From: [Pasteurella] aerogenes
Lineage (GTDB): Bacteria > Pseudomonadota > Gammaproteobacteria > Enterobacterales > Pasteurellaceae
Direction: 5' to 3'
Length of the DNA stretch: 64,000 nt
Assembly: GCA_900637275.1 (NCBI GenBank)
Contig: LR134362.1
Location: 496,001 to 560,000, forward strand
Of the stretch, positions 25,044 to 34,800 are shown in pieces. The notes under the pieces were generated by a model that was given only the letters and a program-made list of their open reading frames with translations, had not been told where the DNA came from and did no database searches. How positions within the stretch are numbered: the first letter of the stretch is position 1; the number at the start of each line of letters is the position of its first letter. The position numbers and the translations under genes are program-made.

Positions 25044-27689
25044 TTATTCTTCCGAATTTTCGACCACACTTTCGTCACATTCGTCTTCATCCACTTCACA
25101 GATGCGTTCCAAACTGACTAATTGTTCGTTTTCGGCAGTGCGAATTAAGCGAACCCCTTGAGTATTGCGTCCGACGATACTAACTTCGTTGACACGCGTT
25201 CTGACTAAAGTACCCGCATCGGTAATCAGCATGATTTGATCGTTTTCCTCAACTTGCGCGGCGGCGACTACTTTTCCGTTGCGCTCGCTGACTTTAATCG
25301 AAATCACCCCTTTGGTATTGCGTGATTTGGTCGGATATTCGTCTAATGCGGTACGTTTACCATAACCATGTTGAGTGGCGGTGAGAATTTCGCCTTGATT
25401 TTTTGGTACAACTAAAGAGACGACTTTATCGATATTTAAATCTAAGGTGTCATCATGTTCTTCCGAAACATCTTCATTTTCGACCGCACTTTCATCATCG
25501 GAAATCTCATTAGTCAATGCTAATTTAATTCCGCGCACCCCAGCGGCAGCACGTCCCATGGCGCGTACCGCATTTTCGTCGAAACGAACTACACGACCTT
25601 GTGACGAGAACAACATAATTTCGTTGTTACCATCCGTAATATCTACGCCGATTAATTCGTCTTCATCACGTAAGTTCAGGGCGATAATACCACTAGAACG
25701 AGGACGACTGAATTCTGTTAAGGCGATTTTTTTCACCATCCCACCGGCGGTTGCCATAATGACAAACTTATTGTCTTCATAAGTCGTAATCGGTAAGATC
25801 GCGGTAATACGCTCATTTTCGTTCAATGGTAAAATATTGACGATTGGACGCCCGCGTGAACCGCGACTAGCTTGTGGTAACTGATACACTTTTAACCAAT
25901 ATAAGCGTCCACGACTAGAGAAACAGAGGATCGTATCGTGCGTATTGGCAACCAATAAGCGTTCAATAAAATCTTCCTCTTTCATTTTCGTTGCCGATTT
26001 TCCTTTACCGCCGCGGCGTTGTGCTTCATAGTCGGTTAGCGGTTGATATTTGACATAGCCTTCGTGAGAAAGGGTAACCACAACGTCTTCTTGTGCGATT
26101 AAATCTTCCAAATTAATATCGCCAGATGCTGTGGTGATTTCGGTACGACGTTCATCGGCAAAATCCGCTTTCACTTTTTCCAATTCTTCGCATAACACTT
26201 CTTTTAAGCGTTCGGCGCTGTTGAGAATGTATAAATATTCATTGATGATGTCGATAATTTCATTGTATTCATCAAAGATTTTCTCTTTTTCCAAACTGGT
26301 TAAACGGTGTAATTGCAACTCTAAAATCGCTTTCGTTTGTACTTCTGATAAGCGATAGACATTACCTTCTTGTCCCAATTTGGTTGGCAGTCCGTGTGGA
26401 TATTTAATCCGTTCAGCAAAGGCTAACATTTGTGCCGAATCGCCTGCGGTCCATTCTGTATCCAACAGTTTTTGTTCCGCTTCAGCACGCGTTTTGGAGT
26501 TACGGATGAGATCAATGATTTTATCAATATTCGCTTGCGCGACCGCTAATCCCTCTAAAATATGAGCGCGATCGCAAGCTTTACGCAAATCAAACACGGT
26601 GCGGCGCGTGATAACTTCGCGGCGATGTTTAATAAAGGCGGCGATAATTTGTTTTAAATTTAATAATTTTGGTTGACCATGATCCAATGCTACCATATTG
26701 ATCCCAAAAGTGACTTGCATTTGGGTTAATGAGTAAAGGTGGTTGAGTACCACTTCGGCAACCGCATCACGTTTAATTTCGATGATCACGCGAATATCTT
26801 CTTTGGAAAGATCGCGGATTTCGCTAATGCCTTCCAGTTTGCGATCTTTGACTAATTCGGCGATTTTTTCAATTAAGGTTTTTTTATTGACTTGATAAGG
26901 CAATTCCGTAATCACAATTTGTTCGCGATCACGATCATTTTTTTCGATTTCCGCTTTTGCCCGCACATAAACTTTTCCGCGTCCAGTTTTATAAGCCTCT
27001 TCAATCCCTTTGCGTCCGTTGATGATCGCGGCAGTTGGAAAATCCGGCCCCGGAATATATTGCATTAATTCGTCAATGGTAATTTCTTCGTTATCCACAT
27101 ACGCCAAACAACCGTCTAACACTTCCGCTAAATTGTGCGGCGGAATATTGGTCGCCATCCCTACCGCAATACCCGAGGATCCGTTAACTAATAATGTCGG
27201 AATTTTGGTCGGCAATACATCAGGGATCATTTCCTTGCCATCATAGTTTGGCGAGAAGTCCACCGTTTCTTTATCTAAATCGGTCAATAATTCCTGCGTG
27301 ATTTTTTGCATCCGCACTTCGGTATAACGCATAGCCGCCGGCGAGTCACCGTCCACCGAACCAAAGTTACCTTGCCCATCAACTAACATATAGCGTAATG
27401 AAAACGGTTGTGCCATCCGCACAATGGTGTCATACACCGCGCTGTCGCCATGAGGATGGTATTTACCGATAACATCCCCAACTACACGCGCAGATTTAAT
27501 GTGGGCTTTATTATAGGTATTACCGTTTTGATCCATGGAATACAACACACGACGATGCACCGGTTTTAAACCATCGCGCACATCAGGCAATGCCCGCCCG
27601 ACAATCACGGACATGGCATAATCAAGATAGGAGGATTTCAATTCTTCCTCAATACTTACAGGGGTGACATTTGGGACTAAACTCGCCAT
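25044..27689 (-). CDS. gyrA: DNA gyrase subunit A
   Basis: ATP-dependent negative supercoiling with GyrB; breaks and rejoins DNA. The 881 residues agree with the family. The catalytic tyrosine is Tyr122 in AAMRYTEVRM. The quinolone-determining region reads HPHGDSAVYDTIVRMAQ with Ser83 and Asp87, the susceptible residues. The C-terminal pinwheel carries the GyrA box QRRGGKGK. An acidic insert (about residues 735-755, rich in Asp and Glu) lies between blades of the C-terminal domain, and the tail is acidic. It is divergent from ubiG, as in E. coli. Confidence 0.98.
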   Translation of the reverse strand: MASLVPNVTPVSIEEELKSSYLDYAMSVIVGRALPDVRDGLKPVHRRVLYSMDQNGNTYNKAHIKSARVVGDVIGKYHPHGDSAVYDTIVRMAQPFSLRYMLVDGQGNFGSVDGDSPAAMRYTEVRMQKITQELLTDLDKETVDFSPNYDGKEMIPDVLPTKIPTLLVNGSSGIAVGMATNIPPHNLAEVLDGCLAYVDNEEITIDELMQYIPGPDFPTAAIINGRKGIEEAYKTGRGKVYVRAKAEIEKNDRDREQIVITELPYQVNKKTLIEKIAELVKDRKLEGISEIRDLSKEDIRVIIEIKRDAVAEVVLNHLYSLTQMQVTFGINMVALDHGQPKLLNLKQIIAAFIKHRREVITRRTVFDLRKACDRAHILEGLAVAQANIDKIIDLIRNSKTRAEAEQKLLDTEWTAGDSAQMLAFAERIKYPHGLPTKLGQEGNVYRLSEVQTKAILELQLHRLTSLEKEKIFDEYNEIIDIINEYLYILNSAERLKEVLCEELEKVKADFADERRTEITTASGDINLEDLIAQEDVVVTLSHEGYVKYQPLTDYEAQRRGGKGKSATKMKEEDFIERLLVANTHDTILCFSSRGRLYWLKVYQLPQASRGSRGRPIVNILPLNENERITAILPITTYEDNKFVIMATAGGMVKKIALTEFSRPRSSGIIALNLRDEDELIGVDITDGNNEIMLFSSQGRVVRFDENAVRAMGRAAAGVRGIKLALTNEISDDESAVENEDVSEEHDDTLDLNIDKVVSLVVPKNQGEILTATQHGYGKRTALDEYPTKSRNTKGVISIKVSERNGKVVAAAQVEENDQIMLITDAGTLVRTRVNEVSIVGRNTQGVRLIRTAENEQLVSLERICEVDEDECDESVVENSEE

Positions 27690-27828
27690 TTAGAATTTCC
27701 TAATAACATACAAAAAATTAACGGAATTATAGCATAAATTATGCTGTTCCTCTAATTTTATAGTGAATTTTTACCGCACTTAGGGAATAATATAGGGAAT
27801 GTAAACGGAGAATAATAAAAGGATAATC

Positions 27829-28542
27829 ATGCAAAATCTTGACCCGCAAGAACTTGAAAAATTTGAGAAAATGGCGAAAAGTTGGTGGGATCCGCAAGGC
27901 GATTTTAAACCTATTCACCAACTTAATCCGCTGCGTTTAAGCTATATTCAACAGCAAGCCAAAGGGTTACAAGGCAAAAAGGTGCTGGATGTAGGCTGTG
28001 GTGGCGGAATTTTGTCGGAGGCGATGGCAAAGTGCGGTGCAAATGTGAGCGGAATTGATATGAGCGCTGCGCCGCTGGAAGTGGCGAAATTGCACGCGCA
28101 AGAACAACATTTACAAATTGATTACCAATTAACCACTGTTGAAGATTTTTTACAACAACAGACCGCACTTCACGCGGAAAAATTTGATGTAATAACTTGC
28201 ATGGAAATGCTAGAACACGTTCCACATCCAGATTCTGTCATTAATGCCTGCAAAACCTTGTTAAAACCTAATGGAACTCTGTTTTTATCCACTATTAATC
28301 GCACTTTCAAAGCGTGGACGTTGGTGGTGCTGGGCGCGGAATATATTCTTAAAATGTTACCGAAAGGCACGCATGATTATGACAAATTTATCAAACCCGC
28401 GGAATTATTGCACTGGACTGACAAAGTCGAATTAGAATGCCAAAATATGGTGGGTTATCATTATAACCCGCTGACTGGAAACTTCTGGTTGAATAAAGAT
28501 GTTAGCGCCAATTATATGGCGAGTTTTGCTGTGAAACCGTAA
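27829..28542 (+). CDS. ubiG: Ubiquinone biosynthesis O-methyltransferase UbiG
   Basis: SAM-dependent methyltransferase for both O-methylation steps in ubiquinone synthesis. The 237 residues begin MQNLDPQELEKFEKMAKSWW, close to the family N-terminus. The SAM motif VLDVGCGGGILSEAMA (motif I), the ITCMEMLEHVPHPDS post-II region and FLSTINRTFKAW are all in place. AAAAGGATAATC precedes the ATG. It is divergent from gyrA, sharing a 139-nt promoter region that includes an uptake signal. Confidence 0.97.
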   Translation: MQNLDPQELEKFEKMAKSWWDPQGDFKPIHQLNPLRLSYIQQQAKGLQGKKVLDVGCGGGILSEAMAKCGANVSGIDMSAAPLEVAKLHAQEQHLQIDYQLTTVEDFLQQQTALHAEKFDVITCMEMLEHVPHPDSVINACKTLLKPNGTLFLSTINRTFKAWTLVVLGAEYILKMLPKGTHDYDKFIKPAELLHWTDKVELECQNMVGYHYNPLTGNFWLNKDVSANYMASFAVKP

Positions 28543-28544
28543 AA

Positions 28545-28593
28545 CAAAAAGTGCGGTCAAAAATATGAAGGTTTTTCACCGCACTTTGTTTTT
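28545..28593 (+). terminator. Uptake-signal hairpin terminator after ubiG
   Basis: Inverted uptake signals: AAAAAGTGCGGT (28546-28557) pairs with ACCGCACTTTGTTTTT (28578-28593), with extra A-T pairs inside, then a T-rich run. It also lies at the 3' end of the convergent ElyC-like gene. Confidence 0.75.
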
Positions 28594-28619
28594 GCTGCTG
28601 TATTCTTCTCCGAGATGTT

Positions 28620-29363
28620 CTATTTTTCTTTCCAATAGCCAATCCATTCTTTTAGCGCTTGCATATTTGCCGGCATAGCTGCCGCTTGCGGGATAAAATG
28701 CATCAAACCAAGTTCATAGGATTCTGGTGTAATCCCGTTGCCGACACTGGCAGGTAACACTTCAAATCCTTGTTTTTCAAATAATAATTTAGCACGCTGC
28801 ATATGCCATTGGTTGGTCACCAAGATAATGCGGTTGATGTTTTCTTTTGCTAATAATTTTTTCACCAACTCGGCGTTTTCAATGGTGGTTAAGGAATGTT
28901 CTTCCAGCCAGCGCGTTGGGGTGTGGAAAAATTCTTGTAATTCTTTTTCCATCACTTTGGCTTCAGAATTGCCATTTGGGCTGGAACCGCTTAACAAAAT
29001 CGGCAAACGGGTTTTTTCATATAAAAAGGCGGCATAGCGCAATCTTTCCAGTGGAATTTGCGGAACAGCGAGTGTGCCGAATAATTCTTTGCTGTCGCGT
29101 AGTCCGCCGCCGAGGACGACAATGGCTTGCGCTGTTTGGTAATCTTCTAGCGTGAGATTATCTTCAACCACAAGACTGTCGTTTAATTTTTGCGCGGTAT
29201 AAGGAATACTAAACACATAAAGGATTAAAATGCCCAAAAGTGCGGTGAGTTTACTTAAGATTTTGTGATCAAACGCGCCGAGAATTAACGATAAAATCAA
29301 AAGTATAATGACATTAAACGGGGGAAGAATAATGGCGGTAATTAATTTGACTAACATAAACAT
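28620..29363 (-). CDS. elyC: ElyC/YdcF-family (DUF218) envelope protein
   Basis: A 247-residue protein with two N-terminal membrane helices (about 1-27 and 35-58) followed by a DUF218 domain facing the periplasm: AIVVLGGGLRDSKELFG, LPILLSGSSPNGNSEA, ILVTNQWHMQRAKLLFEKQG. E. coli ElyC has the same layout and affects peptidoglycan precursor and enterobacterial-common-antigen metabolism at low temperature. The biochemical activity is unknown. The symbol rests on layout and should be read as family-level. Confidence 0.7.
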   Translation of the reverse strand: MFMLVKLITAIILPPFNVIILLILSLILGAFDHKILSKLTALLGILILYVFSIPYTAQKLNDSLVVEDNLTLEDYQTAQAIVVLGGGLRDSKELFGTLAVPQIPLERLRYAAFLYEKTRLPILLSGSSPNGNSEAKVMEKELQEFFHTPTRWLEEHSLTTIENAELVKKLLAKENINRIILVTNQWHMQRAKLLFEKQGFEVLPASVGNGITPESYELGLMHFIPQAAAMPANMQALKEWIGYWKEK

Positions 29364-29451
29364 AAGTCCACCTATTGGATATTAGAAATGAGTACACTCG
29401 GATAGTGAAGAATAAAGAGATTGTAAGATTTTGTAAAGATTTATTGTTTTA

Positions 29452-29480
29452 TTGAATGTCGTTGCGGTTCGCTTTACAAT
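29452..29480 (+). promoter_or_regulatory. Promoter of the polysaccharide cluster
   Basis: TTGAAT (29452-29457) and TACAAT (29475-29480) are separated by exactly 17 bp, matching a sigma-70 promoter at 4 and 5 of 6 positions. It lies about 50 nt before the flippase start and is the only good match in the gap. Confidence 0.55.
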
Positions 29481-29532
29481 GGCACGTTTATGATAATAAG
29501 CCAAAGGCGGATAAAGTTGGTGGTCGTCGAAG

Positions 29533-30738
29533 ATGAATAACAATCAACGAAATTTAGTCAGTTTAATTTTAGTGACCTTGTTCAGTACGGGATTGACCAT
29601 GGTCAGTTCTTTTTTGTTAGCACGATTGCTGGCAGTTGAAGATCGCGGGTTATTCCAACTTTTTGTTACCTCTGTTAGCTATGCGGCGGCGATTGGTTCC
29701 GGTGGCGTAGGATTTGCTTTTGCTTTAAGTATGCGCAATCAACAATATCAAGGATGGCGTTATTATTTTCTTGGCTTTTTAGCGTTTGCCTGCTTGGTGG
29801 CGGCGATTGCCTTGTCTTTTTTTGAGGTGACGCAATTTTCTTATCTATTTATTTTAAATGTGGTTTTGACCGCAATTTTAACTATTACATTAGAAAAAAG
29901 TAAAATTGATGCAAATTTAAAAATTTATCGGGTGATTTCCTTACAACAACCGATTTTAGCTGTGATTTTATATGCCGCTTGTTATTTTATTGGAGGAGAA
30001 CAGCCAATTGCTATCGCATTATATTTATTAACTGCGTTAACGGTTGTACAGGCATTATTTTGTTTATTTTATCTTACGCGCATTGAACGACAATTTATCC
30101 GAGAACATGAAGTAAAAAAAATGGACTGGCGTTTTTTTGCTAAAAACTGGATTAAACAAAATTTATTACAAACCTTTGGAGCAACGACAGTTAATTTAGA
30201 TAAATTTTTAATTGTTTCCTTAATGGGGAATTATACTTTAGGATTATATACTGTTTGCATTGCTTTTGATGCATTATTAACAAAATTTATTAATATGCTC
30301 ACGGATTATTATTATTCCGGCTTACTTAATCGAATGAATCGTATTAAATCCGTTTTATTGTTAATTGGATTAATGGCAATAAGTGCGGTCATTATTGTGC
30401 CGTTTTTAGCCAAACCAGTAGTGGTTTTCTTTTTTAGTGAAAAATATGCGGAAGTTGCACCAATCTTAGTTTGGTTTATTGTTAATTCCATTATTGCTGG
30501 ATTATCTTGGGTATTATCCCAAAATATGTTGATTTTAGGAAAACAAATTTTGTTATTTACCCGCCAATTAATTTCTATTGCGGTGTTGGTTGTATTATTT
30601 TATTGTTTTAGCGAACAAGGTTTATATGGTGTTGCCTATGCCTTAATTGGCGCCAGTTTAACTCGTCTGTTAATTTCAATTGTATATTATTATAAATTTC
30701 CCATGAGCGAATTAAATATCAGCGCACAACAGCATTAA
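29533..30738 (+). CDS. Polysaccharide flippase (Wzx/MATE-like)
   Basis: A 401-residue integral membrane protein with about 12 hydrophobic segments, of the polysaccharide transport (MOP) superfamily that flips undecaprenyl-linked glycans across the inner membrane. The N-terminus is typical (VSLILVTLFSTGLTMVSSFL, then ARLLAVEDRGLFQLF). The first of four closely spaced genes, it has a weak ribosome site (CGAAG). The DNA is AT-rich with many TTA leucine codons, more so than flanking housekeeping genes. It might carry O-antigen-like, capsule-like or LOS side-chain units; the substrate is unknown. Confidence 0.75.
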   Translation: MNNNQRNLVSLILVTLFSTGLTMVSSFLLARLLAVEDRGLFQLFVTSVSYAAAIGSGGVGFAFALSMRNQQYQGWRYYFLGFLAFACLVAAIALSFFEVTQFSYLFILNVVLTAILTITLEKSKIDANLKIYRVISLQQPILAVILYAACYFIGGEQPIAIALYLLTALTVVQALFCLFYLTRIERQFIREHEVKKMDWRFFAKNWIKQNLLQTFGATTVNLDKFLIVSLMGNYTLGLYTVCIAFDALLTKFINMLTDYYYSGLLNRMNRIKSVLLLIGLMAISAVIIVPFLAKPVVVFFFSEKYAEVAPILVWFIVNSIIAGLSWVLSQNMLILGKQILLFTRQLISIAVLVVLFYCFSEQGLYGVAYALIGASLTRLLISIVYYYKFPMSELNISAQQH

Positions 30739-30756
30739 AGGAAATAAAGGAACGTT

Positions 30757-31947
30757 ATGTCAGCAATATTTACTCTTTTTTATCTTTATGATCCTTGGTT
30801 ATTCCATTTTTTTCGGATGGCATTTTTTGTCGGCATTATCGCTTTGTTGTGGTTAGGGTATCGGGTTTACCAACAAAAAATCACGCGAGGAATCCTGCTT
30901 CCTGTGGATAGCCTTGTGGTTATTATTGCCTTAATTTTATTAAGTTTTGTTCCCTTATTAGCGCATCAGACGCGAGATTTCTCCGTAGTGATTCAATATA
31001 GCAAGACATTGATTTTATTTGTTTTTGCAATTGGTCTTTATAATCTGTTTTATGCCCCCAATAATGGGCAATATTCATTGGGCCAGCAACAATTCGTACG
31101 CGATTTAAAATGGGGAATTTCCGTGCAATCAGCAATAGGTTTTTTGGCTTTATGCGGAATTCCTTGGGTGATTGATTTTTCCCTTTCGACCAATGCTTTG
31201 TTGCCGCGTTTTTATGGTTCCGAACAAGAATATCGCTTATATACCTTAACATCAGCTGCTTTTTTCCAATTAAGTATTTTTTATGTGATGTTATTGCATT
31301 TTTTATTGGCATATAATCAGCGTTATAATTCCATGAGTTCGGTGTTCGTCTTTTTATTGTTATTTGTTGGATTAATTTCCGGTAGAACTTTTTTATTGAT
31401 GTCGGTGATTAGTATTCTGTTATATTTTAAATGGCGTTATCTTCCAGCATTATTCTTATTCGCAGCAATTTGTGTATTTCTTGCGATGAATTATGCAGAT
31501 AATAAATATGTCCAACATGCGTTGGAACCTTTGATTAATTTATTGGGGCATAAAGGATTAACCAGTTCTTCGACCGATACATTGATGCAAAAACATTTAT
31601 ATATACCGCAATTAAAACAAATTTTATTTGGCGATGGATATTATACTACCGCTGATGGGCATTATTATGGTGCAACGGATAGCGGATTTATTCGTCAAAC
31701 ATTATATGGCGGTATTTTAAACGTTATTATGGTTTTTTTATTTACTGCTTATTTTGTGCGTAAAATTGCGTTAAATTGGTTTGCAGGCAGTTGGTATTTT
31801 ACCTTATCTACTTTATTTATTTTATCCGTATTAAATATTAAAGCGGATACTTATGCGTTTCCGGGAATTATGTTGGTTTTATTGATGTTACTTTCCTTAT
31901 TCGGTTCGTCGGGAAAACATCTTATTTTATTTAAAAAAGAGGCGTAA
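30757..31947 (+). CDS. Polysaccharide polymerase or O-antigen ligase-like membrane protein
   Basis: A 396-residue membrane protein with about 10-11 predicted helices and a long loop late in the chain (LFGDGYYTTADGHYYGATDSG, residues about 289-309, then FIRQTLYGG). That arrangement, with Asp/Ser in the loop, is typical of Wzy polymerases and WaaL-type ligases, which cannot be told apart by eye. It lies 18 nt after the flippase with AAAGGAACGTT as ribosome site, so the two are probably cotranscribed and work on the same glycan. Confidence 0.65.
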   Translation: MSAIFTLFYLYDPWLFHFFRMAFFVGIIALLWLGYRVYQQKITRGILLPVDSLVVIIALILLSFVPLLAHQTRDFSVVIQYSKTLILFVFAIGLYNLFYAPNNGQYSLGQQQFVRDLKWGISVQSAIGFLALCGIPWVIDFSLSTNALLPRFYGSEQEYRLYTLTSAAFFQLSIFYVMLLHFLLAYNQRYNSMSSVFVFLLLFVGLISGRTFLLMSVISILLYFKWRYLPALFLFAAICVFLAMNYADNKYVQHALEPLINLLGHKGLTSSSTDTLMQKHLYIPQLKQILFGDGYYTTADGHYYGATDSGFIRQTLYGGILNVIMVFLFTAYFVRKIALNWFAGSWYFTLSTLFILSVLNIKADTYAFPGIMLVLLMLLSLFGSSGKHLILFKKEA

Positions 31948-31949
31948 AG

Positions 31950-32834
31950 ATGCTGAGTATTATTGTTCCATCATTTAACCGCAAACAAGAAATTCCAGCG
32001 TTATTAGACAGCTTAGTGGCGCAAACGCAATATAATTTTGAAGTGGTGATTGTGGATGATTGTTCGCAAGAGGCGGTAGCAATTGATAAAACCTATCCGT
32101 TTTCAGTGCAATTGATTCGTAATCCACAAAATCAAGGTGCAGCCGGCAGTCGCAATATTGGAGCGCAACAGGCAAAATATGACTGGTTGTTATTTTTAGA
32201 TGATGATGATCGCTTTGCTGCAACAAAATGCGAAGTGATGGCGCAAACTATCGCACAACATCCTGATTGCAATGTGATTTATCACCCAGCGGAATGTGTG
32301 ATGGTAAATGAAAACTTCACTTATTTTACACATCCGTACCGTGATCCGGCGCAATTGACGCTGGATAATATTTTAGCCGCCAATAAAATGGGCGGTATGC
32401 CGATGATTGGCGTGAAAAAAAGTTTCTTTTTTGCCCTTGGTGGATTATCGACAGGATTAAAATCCTTGGAAGATTATGAATTTGTGTTGAAATTGGTTTC
32501 TTCTCCAGCCTTTGCGCCAGTATATGTGGATCAACCGTTAACCAAATGCACATTCCATACCAAACGCTCCAGCGTATCGACCAATACTACCAATACAGAA
32601 TCGGCAATTGCAGTGATTGCGCAACAGTATGTGTATAGCGCACAACAGCGCAAAAACTTTGCCATCAACGCACAATATATGCTGGCTTATCCGAATATTA
32701 TGAATTTATCCCGCCGCGCGGCGTATCATTATTTTGCAATGTTTAAGTTGAATAAGCGGATTAAAACGCTGCTGATCGCAGTGATTACCTTTATTTCTCC
32801 AACATTGGCGATTTATTTAAAAAGGTTTATGTAA
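31950..32834 (+). CDS. Family 2 glycosyltransferase
   Basis: A 294-residue GT-A fold enzyme: LSIIVPSFNRKQEIPALLDS at the N-terminus, VVIVDDCS for nucleotide binding, NQGAAGSRNIGAQQAKYDW and the metal motif FLDDDDRF near residue 90, and a C-terminal part with LKSLEDYEFVLKL (the acidic catalytic region, ED). The C-terminal segment (about 270-294) is hydrophobic and may touch the membrane. It starts 3 nt after the previous stop (GAGGCGTAAAG) and is 1 nt overlapped by the next gene. Sugar specificity cannot be read from sequence. Confidence 0.82.
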   Translation: MLSIIVPSFNRKQEIPALLDSLVAQTQYNFEVVIVDDCSQEAVAIDKTYPFSVQLIRNPQNQGAAGSRNIGAQQAKYDWLLFLDDDDRFAATKCEVMAQTIAQHPDCNVIYHPAECVMVNENFTYFTHPYRDPAQLTLDNILAANKMGGMPMIGVKKSFFFALGGLSTGLKSLEDYEFVLKLVSSPAFAPVYVDQPLTKCTFHTKRSSVSTNTTNTESAIAVIAQQYVYSAQQRKNFAINAQYMLAYPNIMNLSRRAAYHYFAMFKLNKRIKTLLIAVITFISPTLAIYLKRFM

Positions 32835-33637
32835 TGAAATTTTCTGTTTTAATGTCTCTTTATGTCAAAGAACAACCGCAATTTTTGCTTGAATGTTTAG
32901 AAAGTTTACGCCAGCAAACGCGCTTGGCGGATGAAATCGTATTGATTTTTGATGGTCCGGTAACGGAGGCGTTAGAAAGTGCGGTGGAAAAATACCAAGA
33001 TTTATTGCCATTAAAGCTGGTGAAATTGGCGCAAAATCGTGGTTTAGGTAAAGCGCTAAATGAAGGATTGCTACATTGTTCGCACGAATGGGTTTTTCGT
33101 ATGGATACGGATGATATTTGTGATCCGCAACGTTTTGAAAAACAAGTTGCTTTTATTGAACAGCATCCGGATACGGTGATTTTTGGCGGCCAAATTGCTG
33201 AATTCGGTCAACATATTGATGATATTGTCAGTTATCGTCAGGTTCCGTTAAATGCGCAAGCAATAGTTGATTTTACGCGCAAACGCTGTCCATTTAACCA
33301 TATGACGGTGGCATATCGCAAAACAGAAGTATTAGCCGCTGGTGGTTATCAGGATTTACAGGAAGATTATTATCTTTGGATTAATTTAGTGGCGAAATTT
33401 CCACAACAGGTGGCGAATTTACCGGACATTTTAGTTTACGCTCGCGTTGGTAATGGTATGGTTGGGCGTCGTCGCGGCATGGCGCAAGCAAAGTGCGAAT
33501 GGAACCTGTTTAAATTAAAACAACGCCTGAAGTTACAAGGGACGTTGTCAGGTTTGGTGGTTTTCGCATTACGCGTGATTCCGCGCTTGCTACCGTTGTC
33601 GTTGTTAAAAATCGTGTATGGATTTTTACGTAAATAA
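32834..33637 (+). CDS. Family 2 glycosyltransferase
   Basis: A 267-residue GT2 enzyme: FSVLMSLYVKEQPQFLLECL, IVLIFDGPV, NRGLGKALNEGL, and the DXD-type motif RMDTDDICDPQRF near residue 90; ED in LQEDYYLWINL is the likely catalytic acid. It resembles the AmsE/WaaV-like subgroup that adds hexoses in LOS or exopolysaccharide synthesis. Its ATG overlaps the preceding stop (TAATG), so translation is coupled. It closes the four-gene polysaccharide module. Confidence 0.82.
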   Translation: MKFSVLMSLYVKEQPQFLLECLESLRQQTRLADEIVLIFDGPVTEALESAVEKYQDLLPLKLVKLAQNRGLGKALNEGLLHCSHEWVFRMDTDDICDPQRFEKQVAFIEQHPDTVIFGGQIAEFGQHIDDIVSYRQVPLNAQAIVDFTRKRCPFNHMTVAYRKTEVLAAGGYQDLQEDYYLWINLVAKFPQQVANLPDILVYARVGNGMVGRRRGMAQAKCEWNLFKLKQRLKLQGTLSGLVVFALRVIPRLLPLSLLKIVYGFLRK

Positions 33638-33688
33638 TATTTCATTCTTATTTTTTTATGTTTTCTCTCATTATTTAAGGAAAGTAAT

Positions 33689-34783
33689 ATGTTGAAACAC
33701 AAACTCAAATTGTCGTTATTCACATTAAGTATGGCACTGACCGGTTGCGCCGGAAATCAGGCGATTCATGCGGTTAGTAATGATGCGTCTTATACAAAAC
33801 CGCGTCTTGCACAAAATTTTAATGATTATGTGCAGTTTTTAAAATCCAAAGCAGCGGGGCAAGGCGTTTCAGCGTCAGTGTTAAATGAACAACATAACAT
33901 TCGTTTTATCCAAAAAGCAGTGGATTTAGATAGACAGCAAGCGGGTAAAATTAAAAAACGCGATCCGAATCAGCCGCCGGTATCTAATCCGAATGGAACC
34001 ACTAATTATTTAAACCGTGTTTTAACTGCAGATAAAGTCAATGTAGCGGAACGTCGTTATTGGGAACAATTGCCACAATTGGAAAAAGCGAGTAAACGTT
34101 TTGGTGTACAAAAAGAATATTTGATGGCATTGTGGGGCATGGAAAGTAGCTTCGGTTATTATCAAGGTAATTATGATGTCTTATCGGTTTTAGCGACCTT
34201 AGCCTTTGATGGGCGTCGTGAATCTTTATTTAGTAAAGAATTTATCGCTGCAATGAAAATGTTGGAACGGGATCATATTCAACGCAACAAAATGTTGGGA
34301 TCTTGGGCTGGTGCCATGGGGCAAACGCAATTTATGCCGAGTTCATATTTGAGCTATGCAGCGGATGGCGACAGAGATGGTGAAAAAGATATTTGGAAAA
34401 ATCACTACGATGTATTTGCCTCTATTGCCAACTATTTGCATACCGTCGGTTGGAATGATCAATTGCCTTGGGGCGTGGAAGTCAATTTGACGCAATATCT
34501 GAGCTTGGATCTTGCCGGTATTGAAAAAGGCAAAGCACGTTCATGGCGCGAATGGCAAAATAAAGGTGTAGTGTTGAAATCGCCAACTTCACAAGAATTG
34601 GAAAAATTGACCGCACTTTCTTCAGCTGATTTATGGTTAGTGCGCCCGGATCGTGAAGCGGGCCGCGCGTTTTTGGTTTCAAACAATTTCCGCACCATTC
34701 TAGACTGGAACAAATCCAACTATTTTGCGGTGAGCATCGGGATGTTTGCGGATCGGATAAAAGCCCGCGTGAATGGGAATTAA
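33689..34783 (+). CDS. mltB: Membrane-bound lytic murein transglycosylase B
   Basis: Outer-membrane lipoprotein that cleaves peptidoglycan glycan strands. The 364 residues start with a lipoprotein signal; the lipobox LTGC lies at residues 17-20. The catalytic glutamate is in LWGMESSFGYYQG. GAMGQTQFMPSSYLSYAVD-like segments (here GAMGQTQFMPSSYLSYAADG) and DIWKNHYDVFASIANYL complete the SltB fold. TAAGGAAAGTAAT precedes the ATG. It converges with radA over an uptake-signal terminator. Confidence 0.95.
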   Translation: MLKHKLKLSLFTLSMALTGCAGNQAIHAVSNDASYTKPRLAQNFNDYVQFLKSKAAGQGVSASVLNEQHNIRFIQKAVDLDRQQAGKIKKRDPNQPPVSNPNGTTNYLNRVLTADKVNVAERRYWEQLPQLEKASKRFGVQKEYLMALWGMESSFGYYQGNYDVLSVLATLAFDGRRESLFSKEFIAAMKMLERDHIQRNKMLGSWAGAMGQTQFMPSSYLSYAADGDRDGEKDIWKNHYDVFASIANYLHTVGWNDQLPWGVEVNLTQYLSLDLAGIEKGKARSWREWQNKGVVLKSPTSQELEKLTALSSADLWLVRPDREAGRAFLVSNNFRTILDWNKSNYFAVSIGMFADRIKARVNGN

Positions 34784-34800
34784 TTCTGCTTAAAATACGA

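Noticed and set aside
25447..27246. Several plus-strand ORFs antisense to gyrA
   Set aside because: Shadow frames of a conserved gene with serine-rich, low-complexity translation.
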